Notes: a model not told the origin generated them from the sequence alone. A stretch of DNA of 64,000 nt from Rufibacter psychrotolerans (GCF_016924645.1 NZ_JAFFJV010000007.1:43593-107592), one strand, 5' to 3'. Positions 1-8,489 are shown, counted from the stretch's first letter. Made by a program: numbers and translations.

Positions 1-1
1 C

Positions 2-220
2 GTGCTGCTGCTGCCTTTTATCATGGGCCTACGGTTCCTGACCGATTACCTGGAGGGCGACCATTACTATAAAATCCACTTCCCAGAGCATAACCTGCAA
101 CGCTGCCGGGCGCAGTTTCAGTTGGTACGGCAGCTGGAGGCGAAGCTTCCGCAGTTCCAGGAAATCATTGAGCGGGTGGTGCAGGAAACCCGCCTGACAG
201 AAATCGACTCAAAAGCCTGA
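2..220 (+). CDS. Phosphotransferase-family sugar kinase, C-terminal part (partial)
   Basis: Only the last 72 residues are inside the window; the gene is cut by the left edge, so the first in-frame residue shown is not a start. The tail (FLTDYLEGDHYYKI, then HNLQRCRAQFQLV) is the kind of C-terminus I associate with Bacteroidota aminoglycoside-phosphotransferase-fold kinases acting on N-acetylhexosamines. The catalytic loop lies outside the window, so the assignment rests on the tail and the context. The stop is 7 bases before the next start, consistent with an operon with the CBM9-like gene and then the GH109 gene. A kinase phosphorylating the sugar released by GH109 would fit. Family is moderately sure; substrate is inference. 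Confidence 0.55.
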   Translation: MLLLPFIMGLRFLTDYLEGDHYYKIHFPEHNLQRCRAQFQLVRQLEAKLPQFQEIIERVVQETRLTEIDSKA

Positions 221-227
221 AAGCGCC

Positions 228-881
228 ATGAAACAGCTGGAAGTGCCGTATTTGCCTTTGCTCCAGAAAGACACGCCCTTACCCGACGTGTCTGAGCAGT
301 TGGATAGATTGGAGAAAAACGCCATTGATGCCGTGCCGTGGCCCTCTTACAACTACAAACCCCGGGTGTCTTTCTCGGTGGCCCACAGCAAGGACTGTCT
401 GTTTGTGAAGTTCTATGTGGAGGAGGAGGCCATCAGGGCGGTGTTCCGCCGCACCAATGACCCGGTGTACAAAGACAGTTGCGTGGAGCTTTTCATTGCC
501 TTCAACCAGGAGAAGGCCTACTACAATCTGGAGTTCAATAGCCTTGGTTCCTGCTTGATGGCTTACGGCCCGGAAAGAGAAAACCGCCAGTTTCTCTCAG
601 AGGCGGTAATCAGAGAGATAAAGCGGTATGCCCAGATGACGGTGGGCGAGGCCGCCCCTTCAGACACCCCGGTAAAATGGGAACTGACACTGGTGATACC
701 CGAGGAGGTGTTCTGCTTCCATCGGTTTGGGTCTTCTTTGCATGAGCAGCAGTGCCGGGTGAACTTTTATAAATGCGGCGATGATCTGCCCACCCCGCAT
801 TACCTCACCTGGAACCGCATCTGGGCTGCTGCCCCAGATTTCCACTTGCCAGAGTACTTCGGCGAATTACAGTTCCTATAG
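228..881 (+). CDS. Carbohydrate-binding family 9-like protein
   Basis: A 217-residue protein with no obvious signal peptide. It has the CBM9-like beta-sandwich pattern: an early segment (PRVSFSVAHSKDCLFVKFYV), then a D-SCVELFI strand at about residues 85-92, then FYKCGDDLPTPHYLTWN near residue 180. Stand-alone CBM9-like proteins of this length are common in Bacteroidota and are linked to carbohydrate binding; no enzymatic residues are evident. It starts 7 bases after the kinase-like gene, and GH109 follows on the same strand after 181 bases that include a palindromic repeat. It is probably an accessory of the sugar locus. Family is fairly sure, role unknown. Confidence 0.75.
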   Translation: MKQLEVPYLPLLQKDTPLPDVSEQLDRLEKNAIDAVPWPSYNYKPRVSFSVAHSKDCLFVKFYVEEEAIRAVFRRTNDPVYKDSCVELFIAFNQEKAYYNLEFNSLGSCLMAYGPERENRQFLSEAVIREIKRYAQMTVGEAAPSDTPVKWELTLVIPEEVFCFHRFGSSLHEQQCRVNFYKCGDDLPTPHYLTWNRIWAAAPDFHLPEYFGELQFL

Positions 882-911
882 CGGGCTTCTGCGCCAGGTG
901 GCAGTTTGTTG

Positions 912-949
912 CGTTTTAGGGCTACTTTAGGGAAGACAGGCCCAAAACG
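912..949. repeat. Intergenic palindrome family, copy 1
   Basis: Imperfect palindrome: arm TTTTAGGGCTACTTT, then a short loop and the A-rich arm ending GGCCCAAAACG. It lies between two co-directional genes. See the finding on the dispersed palindrome family. Confidence 0.7.
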
Positions 950-1062
950 GTGGGGGAGTCCTCCGCCCGTGAGCATCCTGCAAGGCTAGGCACAAACAAT
1001 TCTGCCGCTTTTCTTACTTCTGAACCACGTTTTGCTCTTTCACCCCATAAAGAAACACATCT

Positions 1063-2502
1063 ATGAGTACTAACAGGAGAGACTTTTTGAAGTTAGCCGG
1101 TCTGGCGGGCGTAGGACTGGCCAGTACAGGTTTTGTGAGCGGCTGTGCCTCCTCGGCAGCCGCAACCTCGCTTGACCAGATTCAGGCGCAGGCTAAAAAA
1201 ACGCACCGGCAGCACTTCAACATGAGCGGGTATGCCGCTCCCCGCCTGGACAAAGTGCGGGTAGGTTATATTGGGCTAGGCATGCGCGGTCCGGCCTCGG
1301 TGGTCCGGATGAACCATATTGATGGGGTGGAGATCAATGCCTTGTGTGACATAAGACCAGACAGGGTTGCCGCTACCTTAAAGAAGATAGAGGGCTCCAG
1401 CCATAAACCAACCACCTATTCAGGTAAGGAAGACGCTTGGAAGGAGCTGTGCAACCGCAATGACATTGACCTGGTGTACATTGCCACGCCCTGGCACCTG
1501 CACACGCCCATGGCCGTGTACGCCATGGAGCACGGCAAACACGTGGCCGTGGAAGTGCCCGCCGCGAAAACCTTGGAGGAATGCTGGCAGTTGGTAGAAA
1601 CCTCTGAGCGCACCAAAAAGCACTGCATGATGCTGGAGAACTGCTGCTATGATTTTTTTGAGATGCTCACTTTAAACATGGCCCGGCAAGGATTCTTTGG
1701 GGAGATTGTGCACGGCGAGGGGGCCTACATCCATAATCTAATAGACTTGAATTTTGCCAAGACCAGCGATACTGAGGAAGCCTATTACAACATGTGGCGC
1801 CTGAAAGAGAACGGGCGCAACGGAAGCTTGTATCCTACGCACGGTTTGGGTCCCATCTGCCAGGTGATGGACATTAACCGGGGCGACCAGATGGATTACC
1901 TGGTATCTGTCTCCTCCAATGATTTCAACATGGGCGCCAAGGCGAAGGAACTGGCCTCTAAAGACAACTTCTACCAGGATTTCGCGCAGATGAATTTTCG
2001 GGGGAACATGAATACCACCACCATCCGCACTAAAAAGGGCCGCACCATTATGATTCAGCACGATGTGTCCTCGCCGCGACCTTACTCCCGTATTCACCTG
2101 GTCAGTGGTTCCAAAGCCATGGCCCAGAAGTGGCCAGATCCGGCTCGCATTGCTACCGGGCACGATTGGCTGTCCAAAGAGGAATTCGCCAAAATTGAAG
2201 AACAATACACCCCGCCTCTTACCAAGAAGCTAGGCGAAATGGCTAGGAAAATTGGCGGGCACGGCGGCATGGATTTCTTGATGGAATGGCGTCTGGTAGA
2301 TTGCCTGCGCAACGGTCTACCCTTGGATCAGGACGTATACGATGCCGCCCTGTGGAGCGCCGTAGCTCCGTTGAGCGAGTGGTCAGTTGCCAACCGTTCT
2401 AACTCCATTGACGTGCCTGATTTCACCGTGGGGGCTTGGCAGCATAACAAACCGGTAGAGCTAACCTTGCAAGGCGGCGGTACTACTAACGTGAAGGCGT
2501 AG
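1063..2502 (+). CDS. GH109-type Gfo/Idh/MocA family protein with TAT signal
   Basis: A 479-residue protein. The N-terminus NRRDFLKLAG followed by a hydrophobic stretch and SGCASS is a twin-arginine signal with a possible lipobox, so the protein should be exported folded with its cofactor. A Rossmann motif (GLGMRG, residues 71-76) marks the Gfo/Idh/MocA fold. The following segments (ALCDIRPDRV, DLVYIATPWHLHTPMAVYAM, GKHVAVEVP) match glycosidase family 109, whose founding members are NAD-dependent alpha-N-acetylgalactosaminidases using an oxidation-elimination-reduction cycle. Length fits the family. A strong hairpin follows the stop. Family is sure; linkage specificity is inferred from the family. 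Confidence 0.85.
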   Translation: MSTNRRDFLKLAGLAGVGLASTGFVSGCASSAAATSLDQIQAQAKKTHRQHFNMSGYAAPRLDKVRVGYIGLGMRGPASVVRMNHIDGVEINALCDIRPDRVAATLKKIEGSSHKPTTYSGKEDAWKELCNRNDIDLVYIATPWHLHTPMAVYAMEHGKHVAVEVPAAKTLEECWQLVETSERTKKHCMMLENCCYDFFEMLTLNMARQGFFGEIVHGEGAYIHNLIDLNFAKTSDTEEAYYNMWRLKENGRNGSLYPTHGLGPICQVMDINRGDQMDYLVSVSSNDFNMGAKAKELASKDNFYQDFAQMNFRGNMNTTTIRTKKGRTIMIQHDVSSPRPYSRIHLVSGSKAMAQKWPDPARIATGHDWLSKEEFAKIEEQYTPPLTKKLGEMARKIGGHGGMDFLMEWRLVDCLRNGLPLDQDVYDAALWSAVAPLSEWSVANRSNSIDVPDFTVGAWQHNKPVELTLQGGGTTNVKA

Positions 2503-2520
2503 CAAACATTTAAGGCCGAT

Positions 2521-2582
2521 AAAGCCCGATGCCGTTTCGGGGCAGTTTTCGTAAAAACTGCCCCGAAACGGCATCGGGCTTT
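2521..2582. terminator. 29-bp perfect hairpin downstream of GH109 gene
   Basis: Perfect inverted repeat: arms 2521-2549 and 2554-2582 with a 4-base loop, 18 bases after the GH109 stop. The outer part (AAAGCCCGATGCC and its complement) has the A-before, T-after layout of an intrinsic terminator. The inner part (GTTTCGGGGCAGTTTT) has the layout of the dispersed palindrome family, so this looks like a family member nested inside a terminator stem. Confidence 0.8.
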
Positions 2583-2647
2583 ATGTTGAATATGAACCCT
2601 GAAATTGAAGGATGCTGTTAAGCACCGCTAAGTGCGTCTGCTTACCG

Positions 2648-2810
2648 CAGATTCTCCCCTCAGGAGGAGCGTAGGGGTGTTTACCCTGAAGAGCACGCAT
2701 TCCAGCGCACCTATATTACTTTCCAGATATTGGTCAAAGTGGTTGTTCAGCAATTCGCAGACCGGCAGGTGTAGACACCCCTCTGCGCTCCCCTCAAGGG
2801 GAGAATCTTG
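2648..2810. repeat. MITE-like pair of inverted repeats
   Basis: Two related segments of about 36-40 bases lie in opposite orientation at 2648-2683 and 2771-2810. The right one, reverse-complemented, begins AAGATTCTCCCCTT and ends GAGGGGTGTCTAC; the left begins CAGATTCTCCCCTC and ends TAGGGGTGTTTA. About 87 bases separate them. The only open frames here are short and unconvincing, and together with the flanks this accounts for 2583-2870, which has no gene. It could be a small non-autonomous element or a folded RNA. Confidence 0.5.
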
Positions 2811-2870
2811 GTTGAAGCGTATTTTCAGGTAGTCGCTGAGACTATTCACCCCCAATAACAGAGGCTGTTA

Positions 2871-2908
2871 CGTTTTTGGCCTGATTTCTTCAAAACAGCC
2901 CCAAAACG
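2871..2908. repeat. Intergenic palindrome family, copy 2
   Basis: Arm CGTTTTTGGCCTGATTTC faces CAAAACAGCCCCAAAACG. It ends 10 bases beyond the stop codon of the minus-strand DUF4832 gene, a typical position for this family. Confidence 0.75.
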
Positions 2909-2918
2909 AAACATGCGC

Positions 2919-4460
2919 TTAATTTACCTTGATGGTATGATTCAAGCGGTTATAGCCGGTGTTCTCTTCCCAGACATCGTTGTTGGCAAACCTGATGCTG
3001 TACTCAGGACGTTTGGCGAGGCTCTCGTAGCCATCTGGCAGATGAAGCAGCACATCGTACTCGCCTTTCTGCAGGTTAGAGGGCAAGGGGATTTCCTCTG
3101 AAACGGTGATCTGGCCCGGAAACCATCTCCTGATTTCTGTACTTAAGGGCAGCGCATACGTTTGCCCCGATTTCTTATGCCGCAACACCACCTGCACGGA
3201 ACGTGGGTTGAAGGGAGCGGCGAAACCTACGTTTTCCAGCTGTAGAGCAATTGGCAACGAACTTCCTTTTCTAACCTTTTCCGGTAAAGAGGCTGATTTC
3301 AAGGTGAACCGGTAGCCTAACCGGCGCTTGATGTTGTCCATGCAGCCGCCGGTTACCCAGTCATTATTCACTTGGTTGTTGTAAGAACTATTGAGATAGC
3401 TGTAGTGCATAGCGGCCATTTCCTGCTCGGCGCGTCCGGCGGGAGCACAATCGTTTTGGGGACTATAGGCGTTGTCGCAGGTTTCGCCGCCTACGGCAAC
3501 GTACTTGCTTTCGGCTTCAAAGTATTTACGGAGCGTTTCGTTGGCTGGACCCCGTTTAGTGGAAGAGTTGCCGTAGTCATAGAAAGTACCGTAATCATCC
3601 TCGCTGGCCAGGAAGCAGTCATTGTGCAAGCCTACCCGCGCACGGTCTGCGTTGGTAAATGCTTCCTGCTCCGTGATAGCCGCCGAGGTCACCGGAGCTT
3701 TGGGGCCGTACACAAACCGTTGCTTGATCTGGGGCGTTCTTACCTGCACCATGCGGTCCTGAGGCAAAGCATCCAGCAAGGCTTTCAGCATGTCGTTGCG
3801 GTCTTGCCAACTGCTGTCTGCCACTACGCCCAGGCCGTTGGTAGAGGCATCCCCGAAATAATCTGTAAAGTAATTCTCGCCCCAGATGCCAATAAAGCCT
3901 TGTTGCAGTACGGCAATGACATCGGCGTTCTTTTGGAAAACCGGTTTCAGCTGAGAGATATGCTGCAGCACAACGGCTTTGGGCGCATCGCCGTATGGTG
4001 GGCAGATTTTGTAGTCGTCTTTGCAGTCACCGGCTTTGGTGTCATTGGTGTACGCAAACCGCAGAATCATTTTCATGCCTGCGGCTCTGGTAGCGTCAAA
4101 ATCTTTCTGCAGGTTTTCCAGGAATTCGGGGCTGAGCGGCTTGTTCTTAAAATCAGCGAGCAGGTAGCCGCGGTACACCAACGAGAGCTTGGCCGAGTAC
4201 TTGGCGCTGTTGGTAATGTTCTGGTTGGCCGGCAGGGTTCTCAGTTTCACCAGTTCCTCTGCGGAGAGTGTTCCGGGTTTGCCGCCGGCGGCCAGGTAAA
4301 AGCCTCGCTCAGGGTTGGCGAAATCCTCTGAGCTCTCCATGTAGGTGATTTTCCTGGTTTGGGCAAGAAGCGTGGGCGGGGTGGTTAGCTGCGCCGTAAG
4401 CAAGAAACACAGCGTAGCAATGCTTTTCCAGAGGGACGGGGGAGTAGAGTGTAAGGCCAT
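2919..4460 (-). CDS. DUF4874/DUF4832 domain protein (second paralogue)
   Basis: A 513-residue protein with an N-terminal signal peptide (hydrophobic residues about 12-33). The start of the mature part (ITYMESSEDFANPERGFYLA) opens a DUF4874 domain, a TIM-barrel-like fold, followed by DUF4832. Features shared with the other copy at 5484-6863 include NPERGF, ILRFAYT, GFIGIWGE, MVQVRTP, HNDCF and GGETC. The conserved Glu of the WGE motif is a candidate catalytic residue by analogy with barrel glycosidases; no reaction is established to my knowledge. It is last in the SusC-SusD operon. Length fits; the function is probably glycan processing or binding at the cell surface or in the periplasm. Confidence 0.8.
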   Translation of the reverse strand: MALHSTPPSLWKSIATLCFLLTAQLTTPPTLLAQTRKITYMESSEDFANPERGFYLAAGGKPGTLSAEELVKLRTLPANQNITNSAKYSAKLSLVYRGYLLADFKNKPLSPEFLENLQKDFDATRAAGMKMILRFAYTNDTKAGDCKDDYKICPPYGDAPKAVVLQHISQLKPVFQKNADVIAVLQQGFIGIWGENYFTDYFGDASTNGLGVVADSSWQDRNDMLKALLDALPQDRMVQVRTPQIKQRFVYGPKAPVTSAAITEQEAFTNADRARVGLHNDCFLASEDDYGTFYDYGNSSTKRGPANETLRKYFEAESKYVAVGGETCDNAYSPQNDCAPAGRAEQEMAAMHYSYLNSSYNNQVNNDWVTGGCMDNIKRRLGYRFTLKSASLPEKVRKGSSLPIALQLENVGFAAPFNPRSVQVVLRHKKSGQTYALPLSTEIRRWFPGQITVSEEIPLPSNLQKGEYDVLLHLPDGYESLAKRPEYSIRFANNDVWEENTGYNRLNHTIKVN

Positions 4461-4533
4461 GAAGCGGGGGAGTTGGGTGGAACAAAACGAACGAAGCGCT
4501 GGGCGTCAGCCCTGGAGCTGGCGGACACAACCA

Positions 4534-4571
4534 GGATTTGGGCCTGTTTTCCAGAAAACAGGCCCAAATCC
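4534..4571. repeat. Intergenic palindrome family, best copy (perfect)
   Basis: A perfect inverted repeat: arm GGATTTGGGCCTGTTTT (4534-4550), loop CCAG, complementary arm 4555-4571. It begins 13 bases beyond the stop codon of the minus-strand PKD gene at 4585. It is not followed by a T-tract on either strand. This is the cleanest member of the family. Confidence 0.9.
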
Positions 4572-4584
4572 CAATCAGGGCAGA

Positions 4585-5433
4585 TTATAGGTCAATGGAG
4601 GCAAACTTAGAGCTGGCCTGCTGGCTATGAGGAATGTTGCCCACCTCGGTCCAGCCGGAGTTCATTTCCAGGATGGCGAAATTGGCGGCATTCCTCATGC
4701 TACCCAAACCTTCGCGCTTGATGGAGAACTCCACCACTTTTTTGCCGCCCACGGTTTTGATGGCCGAGAACTGCATGCGCTCGCCAAAGTTGGCTACCTC
4801 GTTCCAGGACCAGCCATTGCCGGGACCCACGTGCGCAAAGACACTGCCTCCAGTGGGGTTGCCTTCAAAGAGGAAATCGGCGCCTGAAGCAGCTGGGTAC
4901 ATCCAGGTTTTAAATCCGGTTTCGGGGTTGTTGTCGGCATCCAGGTACAAGTCCATTACTGCCAGCGAGAAGTCCTGGGTACCTTCCAGGTAGAAGTTGA
5001 GGTGCCCGGCAGAGGCAAAAGTTTTCACAGCCAACAGGGTGCCGCCGGTGCCCTCGTTATTGGTATGGGTGTAGGAAACGTGCTCCCAATCGGTGAAATC
5101 GCCGTCAATTTTGATGTTAGGACCCAGCACATACACAGAGTCCTGGAAGGTGCTGGTCTGGCCATTGCTCTTCACTGTGAGGGTAACCAGGTAGTCGCCT
5201 TTCTTGGAATAGATGTGCGTGGGGTTGGACTGAAAAGACTGCTCACTCTCGTCACCGAAGTCCCAGAGGTATTCAGAGGCGTTTTGCGAGAAATCAGTAA
5301 AATTGACCACAAAACCATCGGCCACGTAACTGAACACCGCTTTAGGTCCTGAATTTTCGTCGTCTTCCTCGCAGGAGAAAGTGGCCAGCAGCAAAAAGCC
5401 CAAGCCCAAGAAGAGTAAAAGTTTGTTTTTCAT
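4585..5433 (-). CDS. PKD-domain lipoprotein of the sus operon
   Basis: A 282-residue protein. A lipoprotein signal (LLLATFSC, Cys21) is followed by acidic residues, as in surface-exposed Bacteroidota lipoproteins. Residues about 30-105 form a PKD domain (VNFTDFSQNA, YLWDFGDES, HIYSKKGDYLVTLTV). The rest begins IKIDGDFTDWEHV, a pattern seen in CBM9-like carbohydrate-binding domains. It sits between the two DUF4832 genes, where SusE/SusF-type glycan-binding lipoproteins are found in other loci. Surface glycan-binding is inferred. Domain assignment is fairly sure. Confidence 0.8.
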   Translation of the reverse strand: MKNKLLLFLGLGFLLLATFSCEEDDENSGPKAVFSYVADGFVVNFTDFSQNASEYLWDFGDESEQSFQSNPTHIYSKKGDYLVTLTVKSNGQTSTFQDSVYVLGPNIKIDGDFTDWEHVSYTHTNNEGTGGTLLAVKTFASAGHLNFYLEGTQDFSLAVMDLYLDADNNPETGFKTWMYPAASGADFLFEGNPTGGSVFAHVGPGNGWSWNEVANFGERMQFSAIKTVGGKKVVEFSIKREGLGSMRNAANFAILEMNSGWTEVGNIPHSQQASSKFASIDL

Positions 5434-5483
5434 GTCGCTGATGCTTTAAAAGTTCGATTCTATTTGCCGTAGCGGGAGCCTGC

Positions 5484-6863
5484 CTAGAGATTCCCGATGG
5501 TTACCTGGTGCTTGAGGTTGTTGAGGCCGGTTTCCGCTTCCCACGTTTGGGGATTCGCCAGCCGGATGCTGTACTCGGGTCGGTTTTGCAACGCTTCTGC
5601 CCGGTCAGCAATCTTGAGGTACAGGTCATAATTGCCTGCCGGAATGCCCGTTAAGCTCACGCTTTGGTCAATGGTAAGGTTGGTGCCCGGCTTGCACGCG
5701 CGAACATCAACGGGGAGCGGTACTTGGTGGAGAGCGCCGGAGGCCTTATTTCTGAGCACCAGAAAGGTATTCTTTTGCTTGTAGACCGGCGCGTACCCTT
5801 TATTGGTGAGATTGATTTTTACCTGATAAGCTTGGTTGAGCCCCACCTGAGTGGCTAACGTGGCATCTACCAAAGCTAACCGGTACCCCAGATTTCGCTG
5901 GAATTCGTCAAAACAGCCCGAATTCCGCCAGGCGTTGAGGGTAGGCTGGTAATAGTCCAGGTTCAGGTAGGTCCACTTCAGAAGCTGCATCTCGGTGCGG
6001 CCCTCGGGGCAGGTAGGATTGTAGCCGTTCTGCGGAGGGCAGGTTTCTCCACCGGTGGGCACGTACAGGGCTTCGTTGCTGATGTAGTTTTTCTCTGGCT
6101 GAATGTTGGTGTAGGTACCGTAATTGGTGCCGCCAGACATGAAACAGTCGTTGTGATGGCCTACCCGGGCAATTTTCTCCGCAGAATACGCCATTGCCTG
6201 GCTCAGGGGCGTGGTGGTGCCAAAGATCTGCTGCTTTTTAGTAGGAGTCCTTACCTGCACCATCAACTCGGTGGGCAGCACGTCCAACAGTTTGAACAGC
6301 ACCTTTCTTTCGTTTTCGGTGGTGTTGAGGCCGTTGGTAGACCCGTGCCACTCGCCCCAGGCCCCAATGAAGCCGGCCTGCACAAAGGCGATGATGTCTT
6401 TGTTGGCTTCAAAGGCAGGTTTCAACTGATCCAAGTGCTGCTCAATGATGGCCAGTGGAGCATCGGTGCCGTTCATCTGGTCGGTGTAGGCAAACCGGAG
6501 CACGCATTTAAGGCCGGCCTGCCTGATCAAGTCCATGTCGGTCTGGAAGAGGGTAAGCTGGGCGGCACTGAGCGGAGCGTCTTTGAACTTCTCCAGGTAA
6601 TAGACTCGGTGGACGAGGGTGATGTTGTTATTCTTGAGAGAACCGAGTGTAGTAACGTTTAACGGGGCTCCTTCTGAATAAACCGAGAACAGGCGCATGA
6701 AACCTCTTTCCGGATTGGGGAAGATCTCGTTAGACGCGGCATAGGTGATGTTGGGCTTGGTTTCCGGCGTTGGGTCTGATTCTTCCTTGCTGCCAGAGCA
6801 ACCAGAAAAACACCCAAGCAGGAAATGTAAGGCTAGTACCGTAAGCATGTTTCTTCCTCTCAT
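5484..6863 (-). CDS. DUF4832 domain lipoprotein (first paralogue)
   Basis: A 459-residue protein from the chosen start at 6863, where MRGRNMLTVLALHFLLGCFSGC gives a proper lipoprotein signal; an in-frame start at 6923 would put 20 hydrophilic residues in front of it. It carries the motifs of its paralogue at 2919-4460: NPERGF, LRFAYT, GFIGAWGEWH, MVQVRTP, VGHHNDCF, GGETC. The C-terminal part (about residues 335-459) is a beta-rich DUF4832 domain. It is third in the operon after SusD, separated from it by a hairpin. Predicted outer-surface glycan-processing or binding protein; the reaction is unknown. Confidence 0.8.
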   Translation of the reverse strand: MRGRNMLTVLALHFLLGCFSGCSGSKEESDPTPETKPNITYAASNEIFPNPERGFMRLFSVYSEGAPLNVTTLGSLKNNNITLVHRVYYLEKFKDAPLSAAQLTLFQTDMDLIRQAGLKCVLRFAYTDQMNGTDAPLAIIEQHLDQLKPAFEANKDIIAFVQAGFIGAWGEWHGSTNGLNTTENERKVLFKLLDVLPTELMVQVRTPTKKQQIFGTTTPLSQAMAYSAEKIARVGHHNDCFMSGGTNYGTYTNIQPEKNYISNEALYVPTGGETCPPQNGYNPTCPEGRTEMQLLKWTYLNLDYYQPTLNAWRNSGCFDEFQRNLGYRLALVDATLATQVGLNQAYQVKINLTNKGYAPVYKQKNTFLVLRNKASGALHQVPLPVDVRACKPGTNLTIDQSVSLTGIPAGNYDLYLKIADRAEALQNRPEYSIRLANPQTWEAETGLNNLKHQVTIGNL

Positions 6864-6952
6864 TGCGTCAAATTCACTTAATTGATTTTTTTTGAAGTAA
6901 GGGTAGCAGCCGCTTTCAGCCAAGGGCCGGGAAGCAGTGCTTTGGGCTAAAC

Positions 6953-6992
6953 TTCGGGGGAGAACCCGGTAAAGCTGGTTTCTCCCCGAAGG
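6953..6992 (-). promoter_or_regulatory. Hairpin between susD-like gene and downstream DUF4832 gene
   Basis: Imperfect inverted repeat of about 14 bp (arms around 6953-6967 and 6978-6992), beginning 5 bases after the SusD stop. The minus-strand 3' arm ends CCCCGAAGTTT. In SusC/D operons such stems often protect the 5' message and lower expression of downstream genes; that role is inferred here. Confidence 0.5.
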
Positions 6993-6996
6993 GTTG

Positions 6997-8460
6997 TTAA
7001 TTGTACCCTTTGTTCTGAATGAATTTCCCTTTGCCTTCGCTCACGGTTCTCAAGGAGAACGGATAAAGTACTTTGTCCTCATTGGTGTAGACAGAGCCTT
7101 TCACCTCCCGGGCCCGCTCCACGAACTTGCCGTGGCGGATAAGGTCGGCGCGGTACTGGCCGTTCTCGCACCAGAACTCATGGCTTCTCTCTGTTAGGAT
7201 GAGGTCATTGAAGGCCGCCAGCGAACTGTAGTCTGCCAAGTCTTTGTCCGGCAGATCAGCCCTTCTTCTGATGACGTTGACCAGTTCCATGGCTTCGGCA
7301 GTTGGGGCACCGGTGGCGTTTGCCAAGGCTTCAGCCTTTGACAGCAGCACATCGGCGTAGCGGTACATGATGATGTCAACGGTAGAGACGGCGGTGGTTC
7401 TGTTAGCGTCTGGGTTCATCTTCAGTGGAATAGGGCCCAGGTTCATGACCGTACCCGGGTTAGCCCGGTTGTAAGTGTTGCCATCTGTGCCGGTGTATTC
7501 GGCAATCAGCATGGTTTTCCGCTCATCATTTTCTTCAAATGTGTCATAGAACCACCAGGTGCTTTGGATGGTGCCCCAACCGCCTTTTACCGGATAGTTA
7601 GACGGCAGCACCATCAATTGCCACTGGTTTTCACTGGTGCCTTCGTAGTCGCACGGAACGGCCCAGATCACCTCGCGGCTGTTCTTGGCGCCTTCCAGAT
7701 CCCACATGCTCTCGTAGTCCTGGGTAAGGGTGTAGTAGTTATAGCCGATGATATCATTCGCCAGTTCCACTACCCTGTTCCACTTCTTCTCGTGCAGGTT
7801 GAGCCGTATTTGCACCATTTTCGCTAAACCTTTGCTAAAACGGCCGTATTCTGCCTGGGCAGGGTGGGGCAGATCTTCGGCCGCGGCTACCAGATCGGCC
7901 TCAATGAAGGCCACCGTTTCCTCGTGTGACAGGCGGGCCAGGGGCACTTCTTCCATTGGTTTCTGCAATACTTCCAGCGGGGCAATCACCAGGGGGCCGT
8001 ACATGTCAAACAGCTCGTAGGCGAGCAAGCCACGGGCGCACCTGATCTCAGCGATGGCTTTCTTCTTCACCGCCTCGCTCACCTCTGATTTGGTGATCAG
8101 GTCAATGGTGAGCGTCATCAGGCTGATTTTGTTGTAGAAAACATCATAGAAACGGGTAATGCCCGCATCGGTGGGTTTGTAGTTGTGGAGGGAGGCCGCC
8201 AGCTGAGGACCGTAGGAACCGTTCAGGATCTCAGTGGTGGCATCGTTGATGTACATGATGCCGTTCTCAGAGGTGGTATGAATGCCGTCGCCCCACGAGC
8301 CACGCAGAGGATAGTAGCAGGCGTTTACCATGGCCTCTACGTCTGCCTCAGACTGCGGGAAAATGCTGGGGTTTATCTCAGAATAATCAATGGACTCTAA
8401 ATCATCTGTGCAACCGCCCAGCAGGAAGAGTAGTGCAAGAGAAAGAAATACTTTGCGCAT
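6997..8460 (-). CDS. SusD/RagB-family nutrient-binding outer-membrane lipoprotein
   Basis: A 487-residue protein from the start at 8460, where MRKVFLSLALLFLLGGC gives the lipoprotein signal (Cys17); the longer frame to 8490 would place 10 polar residues before it. RagB/SusD features include the helical TPR-like core (IAEIRCARGLLAYELFDMYG, EVPLARLSHEETVAFIEADL), YRYADVLLSKAEALA, and the closing LTERSHEFWCENGQYRADLIRHGKF. It forms the lid of the SusC transporter and binds the glycan. It directly follows SusC; the stop and start lie within about 30 bases. Substrate is unknown, though GH109 nearby suggests N-acetylhexosamine-containing glycans. Confidence 0.93.
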   Translation of the reverse strand: MRKVFLSLALLFLLGGCTDDLESIDYSEINPSIFPQSEADVEAMVNACYYPLRGSWGDGIHTTSENGIMYINDATTEILNGSYGPQLAASLHNYKPTDAGITRFYDVFYNKISLMTLTIDLITKSEVSEAVKKKAIAEIRCARGLLAYELFDMYGPLVIAPLEVLQKPMEEVPLARLSHEETVAFIEADLVAAAEDLPHPAQAEYGRFSKGLAKMVQIRLNLHEKKWNRVVELANDIIGYNYYTLTQDYESMWDLEGAKNSREVIWAVPCDYEGTSENQWQLMVLPSNYPVKGGWGTIQSTWWFYDTFEENDERKTMLIAEYTGTDGNTYNRANPGTVMNLGPIPLKMNPDANRTTAVSTVDIIMYRYADVLLSKAEALANATGAPTAEAMELVNVIRRRADLPDKDLADYSSLAAFNDLILTERSHEFWCENGQYRADLIRHGKFVERAREVKGSVYTNEDKVLYPFSLRTVSEGKGKFIQNKGYN

Positions 8461-8489
8461 GGTCTTATAAATTAATGGGTGCTGGTTCA

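Noticed and set aside
2628..2855. 75-codon - frame between GH109 and DUF4832 genes
   Set aside because: It is made of the inverted-repeat pair; no coding character.
3372..4331. Long + frame (319 codons) opposite the DUF4832 gene
   Set aside because: It is the antisense shadow of a gene with signal peptide and conserved motifs; its translation has no recognisable domain.
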